Shown piece after piece: positions 1 to 7,417 of a DNA stretch of 36,346 bases. Position 1 is the stretch's first letter. Each line of letters starts with the position of its first letter. The notes under the pieces are model-generated. The model saw only the letters and a program-made list of their open reading frames with translations, was not told the DNA's origin and did not search any database. The stretch is from Deltaproteobacteria bacterium (GTDB lineage: Bacteria; Desulfobacterota; Binatia; DP-6), in assembly GCA_005879585.1 (NCBI GenBank), contig VBKG01000331.1:1-36346 (forward strand), written 5' to 3'. Made by a program: the position numbers and the translations under genes.

Positions 1-358
1 TCGGCATCACGCGGACGACGCGCGCCTGTCCGCCGAGGCCCGCCTCGAGCCGACGCAGCGGGAACCCGGCTGCGATCGAAATGAAGAGCTTCCGGGGATT
101 CACCTCGGGCCGCACCTCATCCAGCAGCGCCGCCATGACCTGCGGCTTGACGGCCAGGATGACGGTGTGCGACCGGCGGACGAGCTCGCGGTTGTCGCGC
201 GTCACCTCGATCTTGTGGGCGCGCTTCAGGCGTCGGAGCTGCGCGTCGACGGGGTCGCTCGCCCACATGTCGGCCGCGCCGTGCTGCCCCGCGTCGAGCA
301 TCCCGCGGATGAGGGCGGTCGCCATGTTGCCGGCGCCGACGAAGCCGATCTTCTTCAT
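1..358 (-). CDS. proC: Pyrroline-5-carboxylate reductase, N-terminal part (cut by window edge)
   Basis: The visible 119 residues form the NAD(P)-binding Rossmann domain of ProC, which reduces pyrroline-5-carboxylate to proline in the cytoplasm. The N-terminus starts MKKIGFVGAGNMATALIRGM with the dinucleotide-binding GxGxMA pattern. The family blocks VILAVKPQ and ISIAAGFPL follow, and the fragment ends at VVRVMP. The C-terminal helical dimerisation domain lies outside the window. The ATG at 358 shares one base with the TAA of yggS (TAATG) and has GGGAGG just upstream, so the two are translationally coupled. The yggS-proC pairing is common in bacteria. Identification is firm; only the 3' end is missing. 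Confidence 0.93.
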   Translation of the reverse strand, partial: MKKIGFVGAGNMATALIRGMLDAGQHGAADMWASDPVDAQLRRLKRAHKIEVTRDNRELVRRSHTVILAVKPQVMAALLDEVRPEVNPRKLFISIAAGFPLRRLEAGLGGQARVVRVMP

Positions 359-1053
359 TAGCCCTCCCGCCATGGCCTCCGGCCGCGGGGTCCAAAGAGC
401 GCGCGTCCAAGCCGGAGCATGGTCGCACCCTCCTCGACAGCCACCGCAAAATCATCACTCATTCCCATGGATAGGTGGGGTAGTTCAACCCCGAGGCGGG
501 TTGCCGCGCGCTCTCGCACTTGCCTGAGCGTCTGAAAATGGGTCCGGGAAGCGCCGGCGGGCGGCACGGTCATCAGGCCCTCGAGGCGGAGCCCGGCCAT
601 GCGCAGGACCTCGCCAGCCAGCGTCTCGACGCCTTCCGGGGCGACGCCCCGCTTCTGCGTCTCGCCGGCGACGTTCACCTGGATGAGGACGGCAAGGCGG
701 CGGCCCGACCGCGCGGCCTCCGCGTCCAGCGCCGCGGCAAGGGGTGCCGCGTCGACCGTGTGGATCCAGTCGAAGGTCGCGACGGCGGCGCGGACCTTGT
801 TGCGCTGCAGGCCGCCGATCAGGTGCCAGACGGTGTCGCCGTCGGCCGCCGCGCGCTTCGCGCGTGCTTCCTGGACGTAGTTCTCCCCGATGTCCTCGAT
901 GCCGGCGTTCAGGGCGGCCTGGACGGCGGCCGGCGGGAACGTCTTCGTGACGGCAATGATACGGATGGCCGCCGCGTCCCGTCCGACCCGGCGGGCGGCC
1001 TCGAGCACCGCCGTCCGCACCGCGGCGGCGCGGCCGACGACGTCATGGGACAA
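358..1053 (-). CDS. yggS: PLP homeostasis protein, YggS/PROSC family
   Basis: A 231-residue single-domain alanine-racemase-fold protein that binds pyridoxal phosphate and buffers free PLP; the family has no established catalytic activity. The PLP lysine is K37 in the motif IIAVTKTFP. Other family blocks are GENYVQEA, HLIGGLQRNK, LIQVNVAGETQKRG and the phosphate-binding SMGMSDDF. Length is normal. The start is taken as TTG at 1053, because the only nearby ATG (1046) is out of frame. A GAGG lies about 9 nt upstream. The gene overlaps the end of maf by 11 nt and proC by one base, giving a compact maf-yggS-proC operon. Confidence 0.92.
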   Translation of the reverse strand: MSHDVVGRAAAVRTAVLEAARRVGRDAAAIRIIAVTKTFPPAAVQAALNAGIEDIGENYVQEARAKRAAADGDTVWHLIGGLQRNKVRAAVATFDWIHTVDAAPLAAALDAEAARSGRRLAVLIQVNVAGETQKRGVAPEGVETLAGEVLRMAGLRLEGLMTVPPAGASRTHFQTLRQVRERAATRLGVELPHLSMGMSDDFAVAVEEGATMLRLGRALFGPRGRRPWREG

Positions 1054-1615
1054 GCAGACCGACCTCGGTGAGCGCCCGCTCGACCTCCAGGAGGGGGAGG
1101 CCGATCACGTTGCTGAACGATCCGTCGATGCGTGCGATCAGCGCCGACCCGCGTCCTTGCGCGGCGTACGCGCCCGCCTTGTCGAGGGGCTCGTCGGTCT
1201 CCACGTAAGCGGCGATCGCTGCGGCGGTCAGCGGGCGGAACTGCACGCGCGAAACGACACGTTCCGCGGCCCGGAGCGCTCCGCCGGGAGCCGCGAGGAC
1301 GAACCCGGTGACCACTCGATGCACGCGCCCCGCGAGACGCGCCAGCATCGCCGCCGCGTCGGCGCGATCGACGGGCTTGCCGAGAATGTCGCCGTCGATC
1401 TCGACCACGGTGTCGGCCGCCAGCACCCACGCCGCCCGATGCCGCGCAGCGCCGGCGGAGGCCTTGGCGGACGCGAGCCGCCGCACGAGCTCCTCGGCGG
1501 ACTCCGACGTCTGCGGCCGCTCGTCGACGTCCGCGGCGTCGACGACGAACGGCACACCGAGCCAGCCGAGCAGCTCGCGCCGGCGCGGCGACGCGGAGGC
1601 GAGCACGAGCGGCAC
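1043..1615 (-). CDS. maf: Maf-like nucleoside triphosphate pyrophosphatase
   Basis: A 190-residue Maf/HAM1-fold protein, expected to hydrolyse dTTP/UTP or modified nucleotides to monophosphates. The N-terminus LVLASASPRRRELL is the family signature. It is followed by VLAADTVVEIDG with the metal-binding Asp, ILGKPVDRADA and YAAQGRGSALI. I chose the GTG at 1615 because it directly precedes PLVLASASPRR; the long upstream reading frame only mirrors the opposite-strand transglycosylase. No Shine-Dalgarno is visible. A TTGACA at 1651-1646 sits 17 bp from a weak -10 that ends 7 nt before the GTG. It is the first gene of the maf-yggS-proC operon. Confidence 0.9.
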   Translation of the reverse strand: MPLVLASASPRRRELLGWLGVPFVVDAADVDERPQTSESAEELVRRLASAKASAGAARHRAAWVLAADTVVEIDGDILGKPVDRADAAAMLARLAGRVHRVVTGFVLAAPGGALRAAERVVSRVQFRPLTAAAIAAYVETDEPLDKAGAYAAQGRGSALIARIDGSFSNVIGLPLLEVERALTEVGLLVP

Positions 1616-1622
1616 GCGACGG

Positions 1623-1651
1623 ATGGTCGCGACCCGCCGGTGCGCTGTCAA
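1623..1651 (-). promoter_or_regulatory. Candidate promoter of maf-yggS-proC
   Basis: Perfect TTGACA (1651-1646), 17-bp spacer, then GACCAT (1628-1623), a poor -10 match, ending 7 nt before the GTG of maf. It is supported mainly by its perfect -35 and by having the same geometry as other promoters in the window. Confidence 0.4.
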
Positions 1652-1652
1652 G

Positions 1653-1681
1653 TTGTCGGGGCCGGACCTGCGTGGTACCAC
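1653..1681 (+). promoter_or_regulatory. Candidate leaderless promoter of the lytic transglycosylase
   Basis: TTGTCG (1653-1658), 17-bp spacer, TACCAC (1676-1681), then six bases to the GTG start. The -10 lies in a perfect 12-bp palindrome, CGTGGTACCACG (1671-1682), which could also be an operator. The -35 is one base away from that of maf on the other strand. Confidence 0.4.
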
Positions 1682-1687
1682 GGCCGC

Positions 1688-3721
1688 GTGGGGCGCGGCG
1701 TCTGGGGTGTGGTGCTCGTCCTCGCCGCTTGCCTCGCCGGTCCGGCCCGTCTCGTCCCGGGCGCGCGCGAACGTACCCGCCCGGGCGGCGAGCCGCTCGT
1801 CGCGGGGCTCGCCGCGCTGTCCGACGGCGACGCCACCGAGGCGGCGCGCTGCTTCGCCGACGTCGCGGTCCGCTATCCGGCGCTGGCCGATTACGCACTC
1901 TACTTCGGCGCGCGCGCGGCGGCATCCGCCGGCCGTCGCGACGACGCGCGCGCGGAGCTGCGCCGGCTTCTCGCCGACTACCCCGACACCGTCTGGAAGA
2001 GCCAGGCGGCGTTCCGTGCGGGAGCGCTCGCGCGCGCGGCCGGCGATTTCGACGAGGCGCACGGCTGGCTCGAGACGGCGCGCGCCGGCCTGTCGGCAGG
2101 CAGCGACCGCGCGGCGTGGGCGACGATGGCGCTCGCCGAGATGGCCCATCGCGCCAACGACGACGTCGCCGCCCTCGACCTCGCTCGCGCCGTGCGCCAC
2201 AGCCGGCCTCACACGCTCGCCGACCGGCGGGCGCGCCGGCTGACCGAGCGCATCCGTCGCGCCCGTCCGGACCTCTTCGAGGGCGGCGAGCCTGCGGCCG
2301 ATGAGGCGGAGATGCGCTTCGCCGAGGGCGACGCCGCCGCCGCGAGCGCCGCGGTCGCCGCGGCGCTCGAGGCCGCCCCGAGCGGGAGCGTCCGCGCGCG
2401 GGCGCTGTGGATACGCGCGCAGCTCGAGCATGCCGCCGGGCACCACGGCGACGCCGAGGCGGCGTGCGTCGCCGTCGCCGACGAGGGGTCCGAGCCTCTG
2501 GCCCCGCGCGCCCTGGCGGCCGCCGCGCGATGGCGGTGGAACGCCGACGAGGACGAGCAGGCGCTCCGGCTGTTCCACGACACGGTCCGTCGCTTCCCGG
2601 GCAGCACCGTGGCGCCCGAGGCGCTCTACGCGACCGGGCGGATCCACCAGGAAGCGGGCCGCTACGCCGCGGCCCACGGCGCGTACGTCGAGGTCGCGAC
2701 CCGCTACCCTCGCGCGCCGCTCGCGGCGGACGCCCGCTGGCGCGCCGGGTGGGTGCGCTATCTCGCCGGCGATTTCGCAGGCGCCGGCAATTGGTTCGGG
2801 CGGCTTGCCGAGCGGACCGGGCGCGGGCCTCGCGTCGCCGCCGAGTACTGGCACGCCCGCGCGCTCGAGCGCCTGGGGCGGTCGAGCGAAGCTCGTGCGC
2901 AGCTCGTGCACGTCGCCGACCACCACCCGACGTCGTACTACGCGGCGCTCGCCGAGACGCATCTCGGCCGGCCGCCGGCGCCGCCGGTGACGCCCGCGAT
3001 CGAACGGCCGGCGTTCCCGTCGGATCTCGCTGGCCCGCACGGGACCCGCGCCGCGCTGCTCTTCCAGCTCACCTTGATGCGGTTCGCGCGCCTCGAGCTC
3101 GAAGCGCTGCAGGCGGACGCCGCCGGTCCCGCCGAGCGTCATCGCCTGCTGCAGGCGTACGCCGCGGTCGGGGCTCCGGGGGCGGCACTCCGGCTCGCCG
3201 CCGACATGCGGCGGCGACGCTCGCCCGGCGCCCTCCGCCGCTACCTCTACCCGCTCGGCTACTGGAGCGACGTACGCACCCAGGCGGCCGCGCGCCGCCT
3301 CGAGCCGTTTCTGGTGGTCGCGCTCATCCGGCAGGAGAGTCTCTTCGACCCGGACGCCGTGTCGCCCGCCGATGCGCACGGGCTGATGCAGCTGATGCCG
3401 GCCACCGCGCGCCAGCTCGCGCGCGACGCACCCGATCGCCGGCGGCTGCACGACCCGGCGCTCAACGTCGCACTCGGCACGGCGCTCCTCCGGAAGCTGC
3501 TCGACCGGTACGACGGATCGGTGGTGAAGGCGCTGGCCGCGTACAATGCCGGCGAGGACGCGGTCGCCAAGTGGGAGCGCCGCTACGGTAGCCGGCCGGA
3601 CGACGAGTTCGTGGAGCTGGTGAGCTTCCGTGAGACGCGGGACTACGTGAAGGCGGTGCTCAGGAACTATCGCATGTACACGCGGATCTATTCACCCGCT
3701 CCCGACGACCTGCCGTCCTAG
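1688..3721 (+). CDS. Soluble-type lytic transglycosylase (GH23) with TPR-like superhelix
   Basis: A 677-residue Slt70-like enzyme. It cleaves the MurNAc-GlcNAc bond in the periplasm, leaving 1,6-anhydro-MurNAc ends. The N-terminus has a hydrophobic stretch ending VLAAC, a lipobox, so it is probably a lipoprotein. Residues 30-500 are alanine-rich helical repeats of the TPR/Slt U-domain kind. The catalytic domain occupies about residues 530-670, with ALIRQESLFDP (catalytic Glu near 550), GLMQLMPATA and ALAAYNAG. GTG 1688 is chosen because it places the signal peptide at the N-terminus; the open frame upstream lies opposite maf and yggS. It converges on mpl. Function is firm, lipidation is inferred. 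Confidence 0.92.
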   Translation: MGRGVWGVVLVLAACLAGPARLVPGARERTRPGGEPLVAGLAALSDGDATEAARCFADVAVRYPALADYALYFGARAAASAGRRDDARAELRRLLADYPDTVWKSQAAFRAGALARAAGDFDEAHGWLETARAGLSAGSDRAAWATMALAEMAHRANDDVAALDLARAVRHSRPHTLADRRARRLTERIRRARPDLFEGGEPAADEAEMRFAEGDAAAASAAVAAALEAAPSGSVRARALWIRAQLEHAAGHHGDAEAACVAVADEGSEPLAPRALAAAARWRWNADEDEQALRLFHDTVRRFPGSTVAPEALYATGRIHQEAGRYAAAHGAYVEVATRYPRAPLAADARWRAGWVRYLAGDFAGAGNWFGRLAERTGRGPRVAAEYWHARALERLGRSSEARAQLVHVADHHPTSYYAALAETHLGRPPAPPVTPAIERPAFPSDLAGPHGTRAALLFQLTLMRFARLELEALQADAAGPAERHRLLQAYAAVGAPGAALRLAADMRRRRSPGALRRYLYPLGYWSDVRTQAAARRLEPFLVVALIRQESLFDPDAVSPADAHGLMQLMPATARQLARDAPDRRRLHDPALNVALGTALLRKLLDRYDGSVVKALAAYNAGEDAVAKWERRYGSRPDDEFVELVSFRETRDYVKAVLRNYRMYTRIYSPAPDDLPS

Positions 3722-3727
3722 GACGCC

Positions 3728-3747
3728 CGACCCGAGGCTTCGGGTCG
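3728..3747. repeat. Solo hairpin related to the terminal hairpin of the dispersed repeat
   Basis: CGACCCGA (3728-3735) pairs with TCGGGTCG (3740-3747) across loop GGCT, six bases after the transglycosylase stop codon. The stem sequence is the same as in the terminal hairpin of the repeat at 3849-3873. No T-run follows, so it is not a standard intrinsic terminator. Confidence 0.7.
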
Positions 3748-3761
3748 TTCTCGGAAGAGAT

Positions 3762-3873
3762 CGTACTTCCGGAAAGTTTCCCGCGCCGGCTTCGCCGGCC
3801 GCGGGACGCCGTTGGCATAGATCACCGCGCGACATTCTCGGGTCCGCCCGACCCGAGACATGGTCTCGGGTCG
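3762..3873 (+). repeat. Dispersed structured repeat, copy A (112 bp)
   Basis: It starts at CGTAC. The core hairpin at 3780-3805 is CCCGC-GCCGGC, loop TTC, then GCCGGC-C-GCGGG, with a bulged C at 3800. About 43 bp later comes an 11-bp terminal hairpin (3849-3859 with 3863-3873, loop ATG). Copies at 19439-19544 and 19649-19758 have the same order of parts and nearly the same length. It lies in the convergent gap between the transglycosylase and mpl; its terminal hairpin is five bases from the mpl stop codon. Nothing else recognisable lies in the 156-bp gap. Confidence 0.85.
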
Positions 3874-3877
3874 CTGC

Positions 3878-5284
3878 CTAGCTCTCCGCCGGCCGCAATC
3901 CCAGCGCCTCGGCCACGAGCGCCGGCAGGCCGCCGAACGCGCCGTTCGACATGATCGCGATGACGTCGCCGGAGCGCGCCGACTCGACGAGGTAATCGCG
4001 GATCGCCGGCACGCCAGGCATGAGGCGCGCCGCGACGCCGCGCTGCATGAGGTCCGCAACGATCTGCTCCGGGTCCAGTCGTTCCTCCGCGGGAATCGGG
4101 TCGCTCGTCTTGGAGAACGGCTCGGCGAGCACGACCTCGTCGGCAGCTGCCAGCGCGCGGCAGAACTCCTCCTGGAAGATCCGCCGGCGGCTCGTGTTCG
4201 AGCGCGGCTCGAAGACGGCCCGCAGCCGCCGCTCCGGGTAGCGAAGCCGGAGCGCCGCGAGGGTGCCGGCCACGGCGGTGGGATGGTGCGCGAAGTCGTC
4301 GATCACGACGACGCCGTGCGCCTCGCCGACGACCTCCTGCCGGCGGCGCACGCCGTGGAACTCGGCAAGGGCGGCCGCGCCCTCCGCCCACGGCACGCCG
4401 ACCTGCGCGGCGAGCAGGAGAACGCCGAGCGCGTTGCGCGCGTTGATCGCGCCGGGCACGGGCAGCGCGACGTCGACGACAGCGCGTTCACCCTCACGTA
4501 CCGTGAAGCGCGTCATGCCGTCGTCCCAAAGGTCGGCCACACGCCACGCGTTCGCCTCGCCGACACCGAAGCGCAGCACCCGCGCGCGGGTGTCGCGCAC
4601 GACGTCGTGCACGTGGGGGAAGTCGCCGCAGGCGACCACCGGCGCACCCGCCGGCACGAGCGCCAGGAGCTTCCGGAAGGCACCCTTCACGTGCTCGACG
4701 TCGCGGTAGATGTCCGCGTGGTCGAACTCGATGGCGTTGAGGAGGACGAATTCCGGCCGGTAGTGCAGGAACTTCGCCTCCTTGTCGAAGTATGCCGAGT
4801 CGTACTCGTCGCCCTCGACCACGAACCACGGCCCGGTCCCGAGCGCGGCGCTCGCACCCAGGTCGCGCGGGAGACCGCCGACGAGATAGCCCGGATCGCG
4901 CCCCGTGCGGGTGAGCAGCCAGGCGAGCATGGCGGCCGACGTGGTCTTGCCGTGCGTGCCGGCAACCACGATGGGCGTCCGGCCGACGAGGAAGAGCTCC
5001 GCGAGCGCCTGCGGGAACGACATCACGCGCAGGCCGCGCGCCTCGGCCGCTTCCGCCTCCGGGTTCGTGCGGCGGACGGCGTTGCCGCAGACGACGAGGT
5101 CGACGCCGTCGAGGCGAGCGGGATCATACCCCGGCGCGACGGCGATCCCGAGGTCGGCGAGGATCGTGCTCGCGGGCGGGTACACGTGCTCGTCGGAGCC
5201 GGTCACGACGTGACCGGCGGCGCGCAGCAATGCGGCGAGCGCGCTCATGCCGACGCCGCAGGCGGCGATCAGGTGCACCTTCAC
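3878..5284 (-). CDS. mpl: UDP-N-acetylmuramate:tripeptide ligase Mpl
   Basis: A 468-residue Mur ligase that joins recycled L-Ala-D-Glu-meso-DAP to UDP-MurNAc with ATP in the cytoplasm. The MurC-like N-terminal domain begins KVHLIAACGVGMSALA. The ATP loop GTHGKTTSA is at residues 109-117, GDEYDSAYFDKEAKF follows, and the C-terminal domain carries EPRSNTSRRRIFQ. The last two blocks have the form found in Mpl, not in MurC. GTG 5284 overlaps the stop of the serine hydrolase gene in a GTGA junction, and GGAGG lies about 10 nt upstream. Third gene of the ldc-hydrolase-mpl operon; the context fits murein-peptide recycling. Confidence 0.9.
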   Translation of the reverse strand: MKVHLIAACGVGMSALAALLRAAGHVVTGSDEHVYPPASTILADLGIAVAPGYDPARLDGVDLVVCGNAVRRTNPEAEAAEARGLRVMSFPQALAELFLVGRTPIVVAGTHGKTTSAAMLAWLLTRTGRDPGYLVGGLPRDLGASAALGTGPWFVVEGDEYDSAYFDKEAKFLHYRPEFVLLNAIEFDHADIYRDVEHVKGAFRKLLALVPAGAPVVACGDFPHVHDVVRDTRARVLRFGVGEANAWRVADLWDDGMTRFTVREGERAVVDVALPVPGAINARNALGVLLLAAQVGVPWAEGAAALAEFHGVRRRQEVVGEAHGVVVIDDFAHHPTAVAGTLAALRLRYPERRLRAVFEPRSNTSRRRIFQEEFCRALAAADEVVLAEPFSKTSDPIPAEERLDPEQIVADLMQRGVAARLMPGVPAIRDYLVESARSGDVIAIMSNGAFGGLPALVAEALGLRPAES

Positions 5285-6408
5285 GAGTCGAGCGCCTCCA
5301 GCGCGGCGTCGTGGACCTCGGGGCGCAGCGCCTTGATGGCGTCGTTGTCCCGGCGCGGGTGCACGCGGTTGGTGAGCAGGATCACGTGGGCGTCCCGCTC
5401 GAGGTCGATCCACAGCGACGTCCCGGTGAAGCCGAGGTGACCGACGGAGCGCGCGGAGATGCGCTGGCCGGCGCTCGACCCCTCCGGCGTCGGGGTGTCC
5501 CAGCCGAGCGCCCACGTCGATCCCGGAATCGCGGCCTGCCGCGTCCAGAACTCGCGGATGAGCCCCGGCGCGACGAAGTCGTCCTCGCCCCGCCAGCATG
5601 CCCGCAGCCGGCACACGAGCCCGTCGATGTCCGTGGCGCTGGCGAAGAGCCCCGCGTGGCCCGCGACGCCGCCCATGGCGTAGGCGTTGTCGTCGTGGAC
5701 CTCGCCGCAGAGCACCTTCCGGCGCCAGGGGCAGCGCTCCGTCGCGGCGATCCGGTCAGCGAGCGGCGCGATCTGCCGCGCCCGCAGCGCGGTCAGGTCG
5801 ATGAACCCCATCGCACGCAAGCCGAGCGGCCGGAAGACGCGGTCGCGGCAGAACCGATCGAGCGGCCCTCTCGTGAGCAGCTCGACGAGCTCGCCGAGCA
5901 GCATGAACCCGAGGTCGCTGTATACGCTCTGCGTCCCGGTCTCGTACTCCGCGCGTTCGCGATGGATCTGCTCGTAGACGAACTCCTTCGCGCCGTGGCT
6001 GGCGAGGAAGTTGAGACGACCCTCGTGATCGCACCGCGCGATCTCGCGGAAGTACGGCCGCCACGCGGGCAGCCCCGAGCAGTGCGCGAGCAGGTGGCGA
6101 CACGTGACGTAAGTCTTCCCCTGGACACCGAAGTTCGGGAAGAAGCGGGTCGCGCGGTCGTCGAGCCGCACCTTCCGCTCCTGCACGAGAAGCATGAACG
6201 CCGTCGTCGTCGCGAGCGGCTTGGTGAGCGACGAGAGGTCGAACGTGGTATCGAGCTGCATCGGCTGGGGAGCCGGGTCGAGGGTGCGCGAGCCGAACGC
6301 CGCATGGTACGCGACCTTCCCCGCGCGCGACACGAGGATCACGGCCCCGGGAAAGGCACCCGTCTCGACGCCCTGCCGCAGCACCTCGTCGACCCGCGCG
6401 AAGTCCAC
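5281..6408 (-). CDS. Serine hydrolase of the beta-lactamase/penicillin-binding fold
   Basis: A 375-residue class-C-beta-lactamase-like hydrolase. SLTK at residues 60-63 (in FDLSSLTKPLATT) is the nucleophile SxxK motif. YSD at 163-165 is the second motif. GHLGFTGTSLW near the C-terminus stands where KTG or HxG is usual. Such proteins can be esterases, D-peptidases or carboxypeptidases, and the sequence does not decide which. The motifs HCSGLPAW and GGVAGHAGLFA are typical of the family. No signal peptide is visible, so it may act in the cytoplasm. The GTG at 6408 is one base after the ldc stop. Lying between LD-carboxypeptidase and mpl suggests work on muropeptides (inference). Confidence 0.85.
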   Translation of the reverse strand: MDFARVDEVLRQGVETGAFPGAVILVSRAGKVAYHAAFGSRTLDPAPQPMQLDTTFDLSSLTKPLATTTAFMLLVQERKVRLDDRATRFFPNFGVQGKTYVTCRHLLAHCSGLPAWRPYFREIARCDHEGRLNFLASHGAKEFVYEQIHRERAEYETGTQSVYSDLGFMLLGELVELLTRGPLDRFCRDRVFRPLGLRAMGFIDLTALRARQIAPLADRIAATERCPWRRKVLCGEVHDDNAYAMGGVAGHAGLFASATDIDGLVCRLRACWRGEDDFVAPGLIREFWTRQAAIPGSTWALGWDTPTPEGSSAGQRISARSVGHLGFTGTSLWIDLERDAHVILLTNRVHPRRDNDAIKALRPEVHDAALEALDS

Positions 6409-6409
6409 G

Positions 6410-7342
6410 TCAGACGACGGCCGGCTCGAGCGCGACCAGGCGGCCGCGGTGGGTATCCAGCCTGACGCGCACTCCGAGCGGCAGCGCGTGGTTCTCGCGC
6501 ATGCCCGGCGCCGGGTCGTGCCCTGCCGGAAGGCCGATGCCGACGGGGTACGGCGCATCGGCGAAGAATCCACGCACGACGTCGAGCGGGTGTACCCCGG
6601 CCACACCGCGGCAGGCCGCCATCGTGCCGAACACGAGCCCGGCGATCGCGTCGAGCTTGCCCGCCTGCCTGAGCTGCGTGAGCAAGCGGTCGAGGCGGTA
6701 GGGAAACTCGTGCACGTCCTCGAGGAAGAGAATCGCACCGGCGGTATCGGGCGCATGCGGCGTGCCGAGCGTCGCCGCCAGCACCGAGAGACAGCCGCCA
6801 ACGAGCCGGCCCTCGGCGCATCCCACGCGCACCGTCTCCGGTACCTCGTCTTCCCACACGTACTCGGAATCGGACAGCACCGCCCAGAGCCGTTCGACAG
6901 AGCGCGCGGTGAGCCCGGTCGCGAGGTCGTCCGCGATCATTGGGCCGTGCACCGCCATCGCTCCCGCGCCGACGACGGCGTTCAAGAGCGCGGTTGCATC
7001 GCTGTAGCCGACGATCGCCTTCGGGTGCGCGACGAGAGAGGCGAAGTCGAGCAGCGGCAGCAACCGCTGGCTGCCATAGCCGCCGCGCGCGCAGAAGATC
7101 GCGTGAATGTCCGGGTCGTCCATCATGCGCTGGAGATCGGCCCGCCGGGCGTCGTCCGCGCCGGCGAGGTATGCATGTCGCGCGCCCACCGACGCGCCGG
7201 GCATCACCCGGAGCCCCCACCCCTCGAGGACGCGGATACCTGCTGCGAGCCGCGTCTCGTCGACCACCCCCGACGGAGCGATCACACCCACCGTATCGCC
7301 GGGCCGGAGCCTGCGAGGCTTCGCGATCGCCAGGGACTCCAA
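6410..7342 (-). CDS. ldcA: Muramoyltetrapeptide (LD-)carboxypeptidase, peptidase family S66
   Basis: A 310-residue LdcA-type enzyme that removes the terminal D-Ala from murein tetrapeptides, giving the tripeptide used by Mpl. Family blocks are LRPGDTVGVIAPSG, CARGGYGSQRLLPLLDF, VGYSDATALL (nucleophile Ser), FLEDVHEFPYRLDRLL (Glu) and GLPAGHDP (His). The frame is also open from a TTG at 7378, but that codon is the -35 box of a good promoter. The TTG at 7342 lies 7 nt after the -10 and is therefore preferred, which implies a leaderless message. There is no Shine-Dalgarno at either TTG. First gene of the operon with the serine hydrolase and mpl. Confidence 0.9.
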   Translation of the reverse strand: MESLAIAKPRRLRPGDTVGVIAPSGVVDETRLAAGIRVLEGWGLRVMPGASVGARHAYLAGADDARRADLQRMMDDPDIHAIFCARGGYGSQRLLPLLDFASLVAHPKAIVGYSDATALLNAVVGAGAMAVHGPMIADDLATGLTARSVERLWAVLSDSEYVWEDEVPETVRVGCAEGRLVGGCLSVLAATLGTPHAPDTAGAILFLEDVHEFPYRLDRLLTQLRQAGKLDAIAGLVFGTMAACRGVAGVHPLDVVRGFFADAPYPVGIGLPAGHDPAPGMRENHALPLGVRVRLDTHRGRLVALEPAVV

Positions 7343-7349
7343 TTGCTCG

Positions 7350-7378
7350 CGGATACCGGCTCCGCCCCTGCAAGTCAA
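7350..7378 (-). promoter_or_regulatory. Leaderless promoter of ldc-hydrolase-mpl
   Basis: TTGACT (7378-7373), 17-bp spacer, TATCCG (7355-7350), 7 nt, then TTG at 7342. One of the better matches in the window, and it decides the start of ldc. Confidence 0.6.
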
Positions 7379-7380
7379 AC

Positions 7381-7409
7381 TTGCAAAAGCGCGGGGCGCC
7401 GCCTAAAGC
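7381..7409 (+). promoter_or_regulatory. Candidate leaderless promoter of the DUF507 pair
   Basis: TTGCAA (7381-7386), 17-bp spacer, TAAAGC (7404-7409), 8 nt, then ATG at 7418. With the opposing ldc -35 it forms a perfect 7-bp inverted repeat with a CAA loop (7369-7385). Confidence 0.45.
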
Positions 7410-7417
7410 ATGGCGCC

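Noticed and set aside
1044-1046. ATG as start of yggS
   Set aside because: Out of frame with the YggS protein; TTG at 1053 is in frame.
1043-3451. Very long minus-strand frame opposite the transglycosylase
   Set aside because: Only its last 190 codons (maf) look like a protein. The rest is an Arg/Gly/Ala-rich mirror of the coding strand, common at this GC content.
3849-3873. Intrinsic terminator between the transglycosylase and mpl
   Set aside because: The hairpin is strong but has no T-run in either direction, and it recurs at moaE as part of the repeat.
7369-7385. Perfect palindrome TGCAAGT-CAA-ACTTGCA as an operator
   Set aside because: It is better explained as two opposing -35 boxes. 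An operator is still possible but has no independent support.
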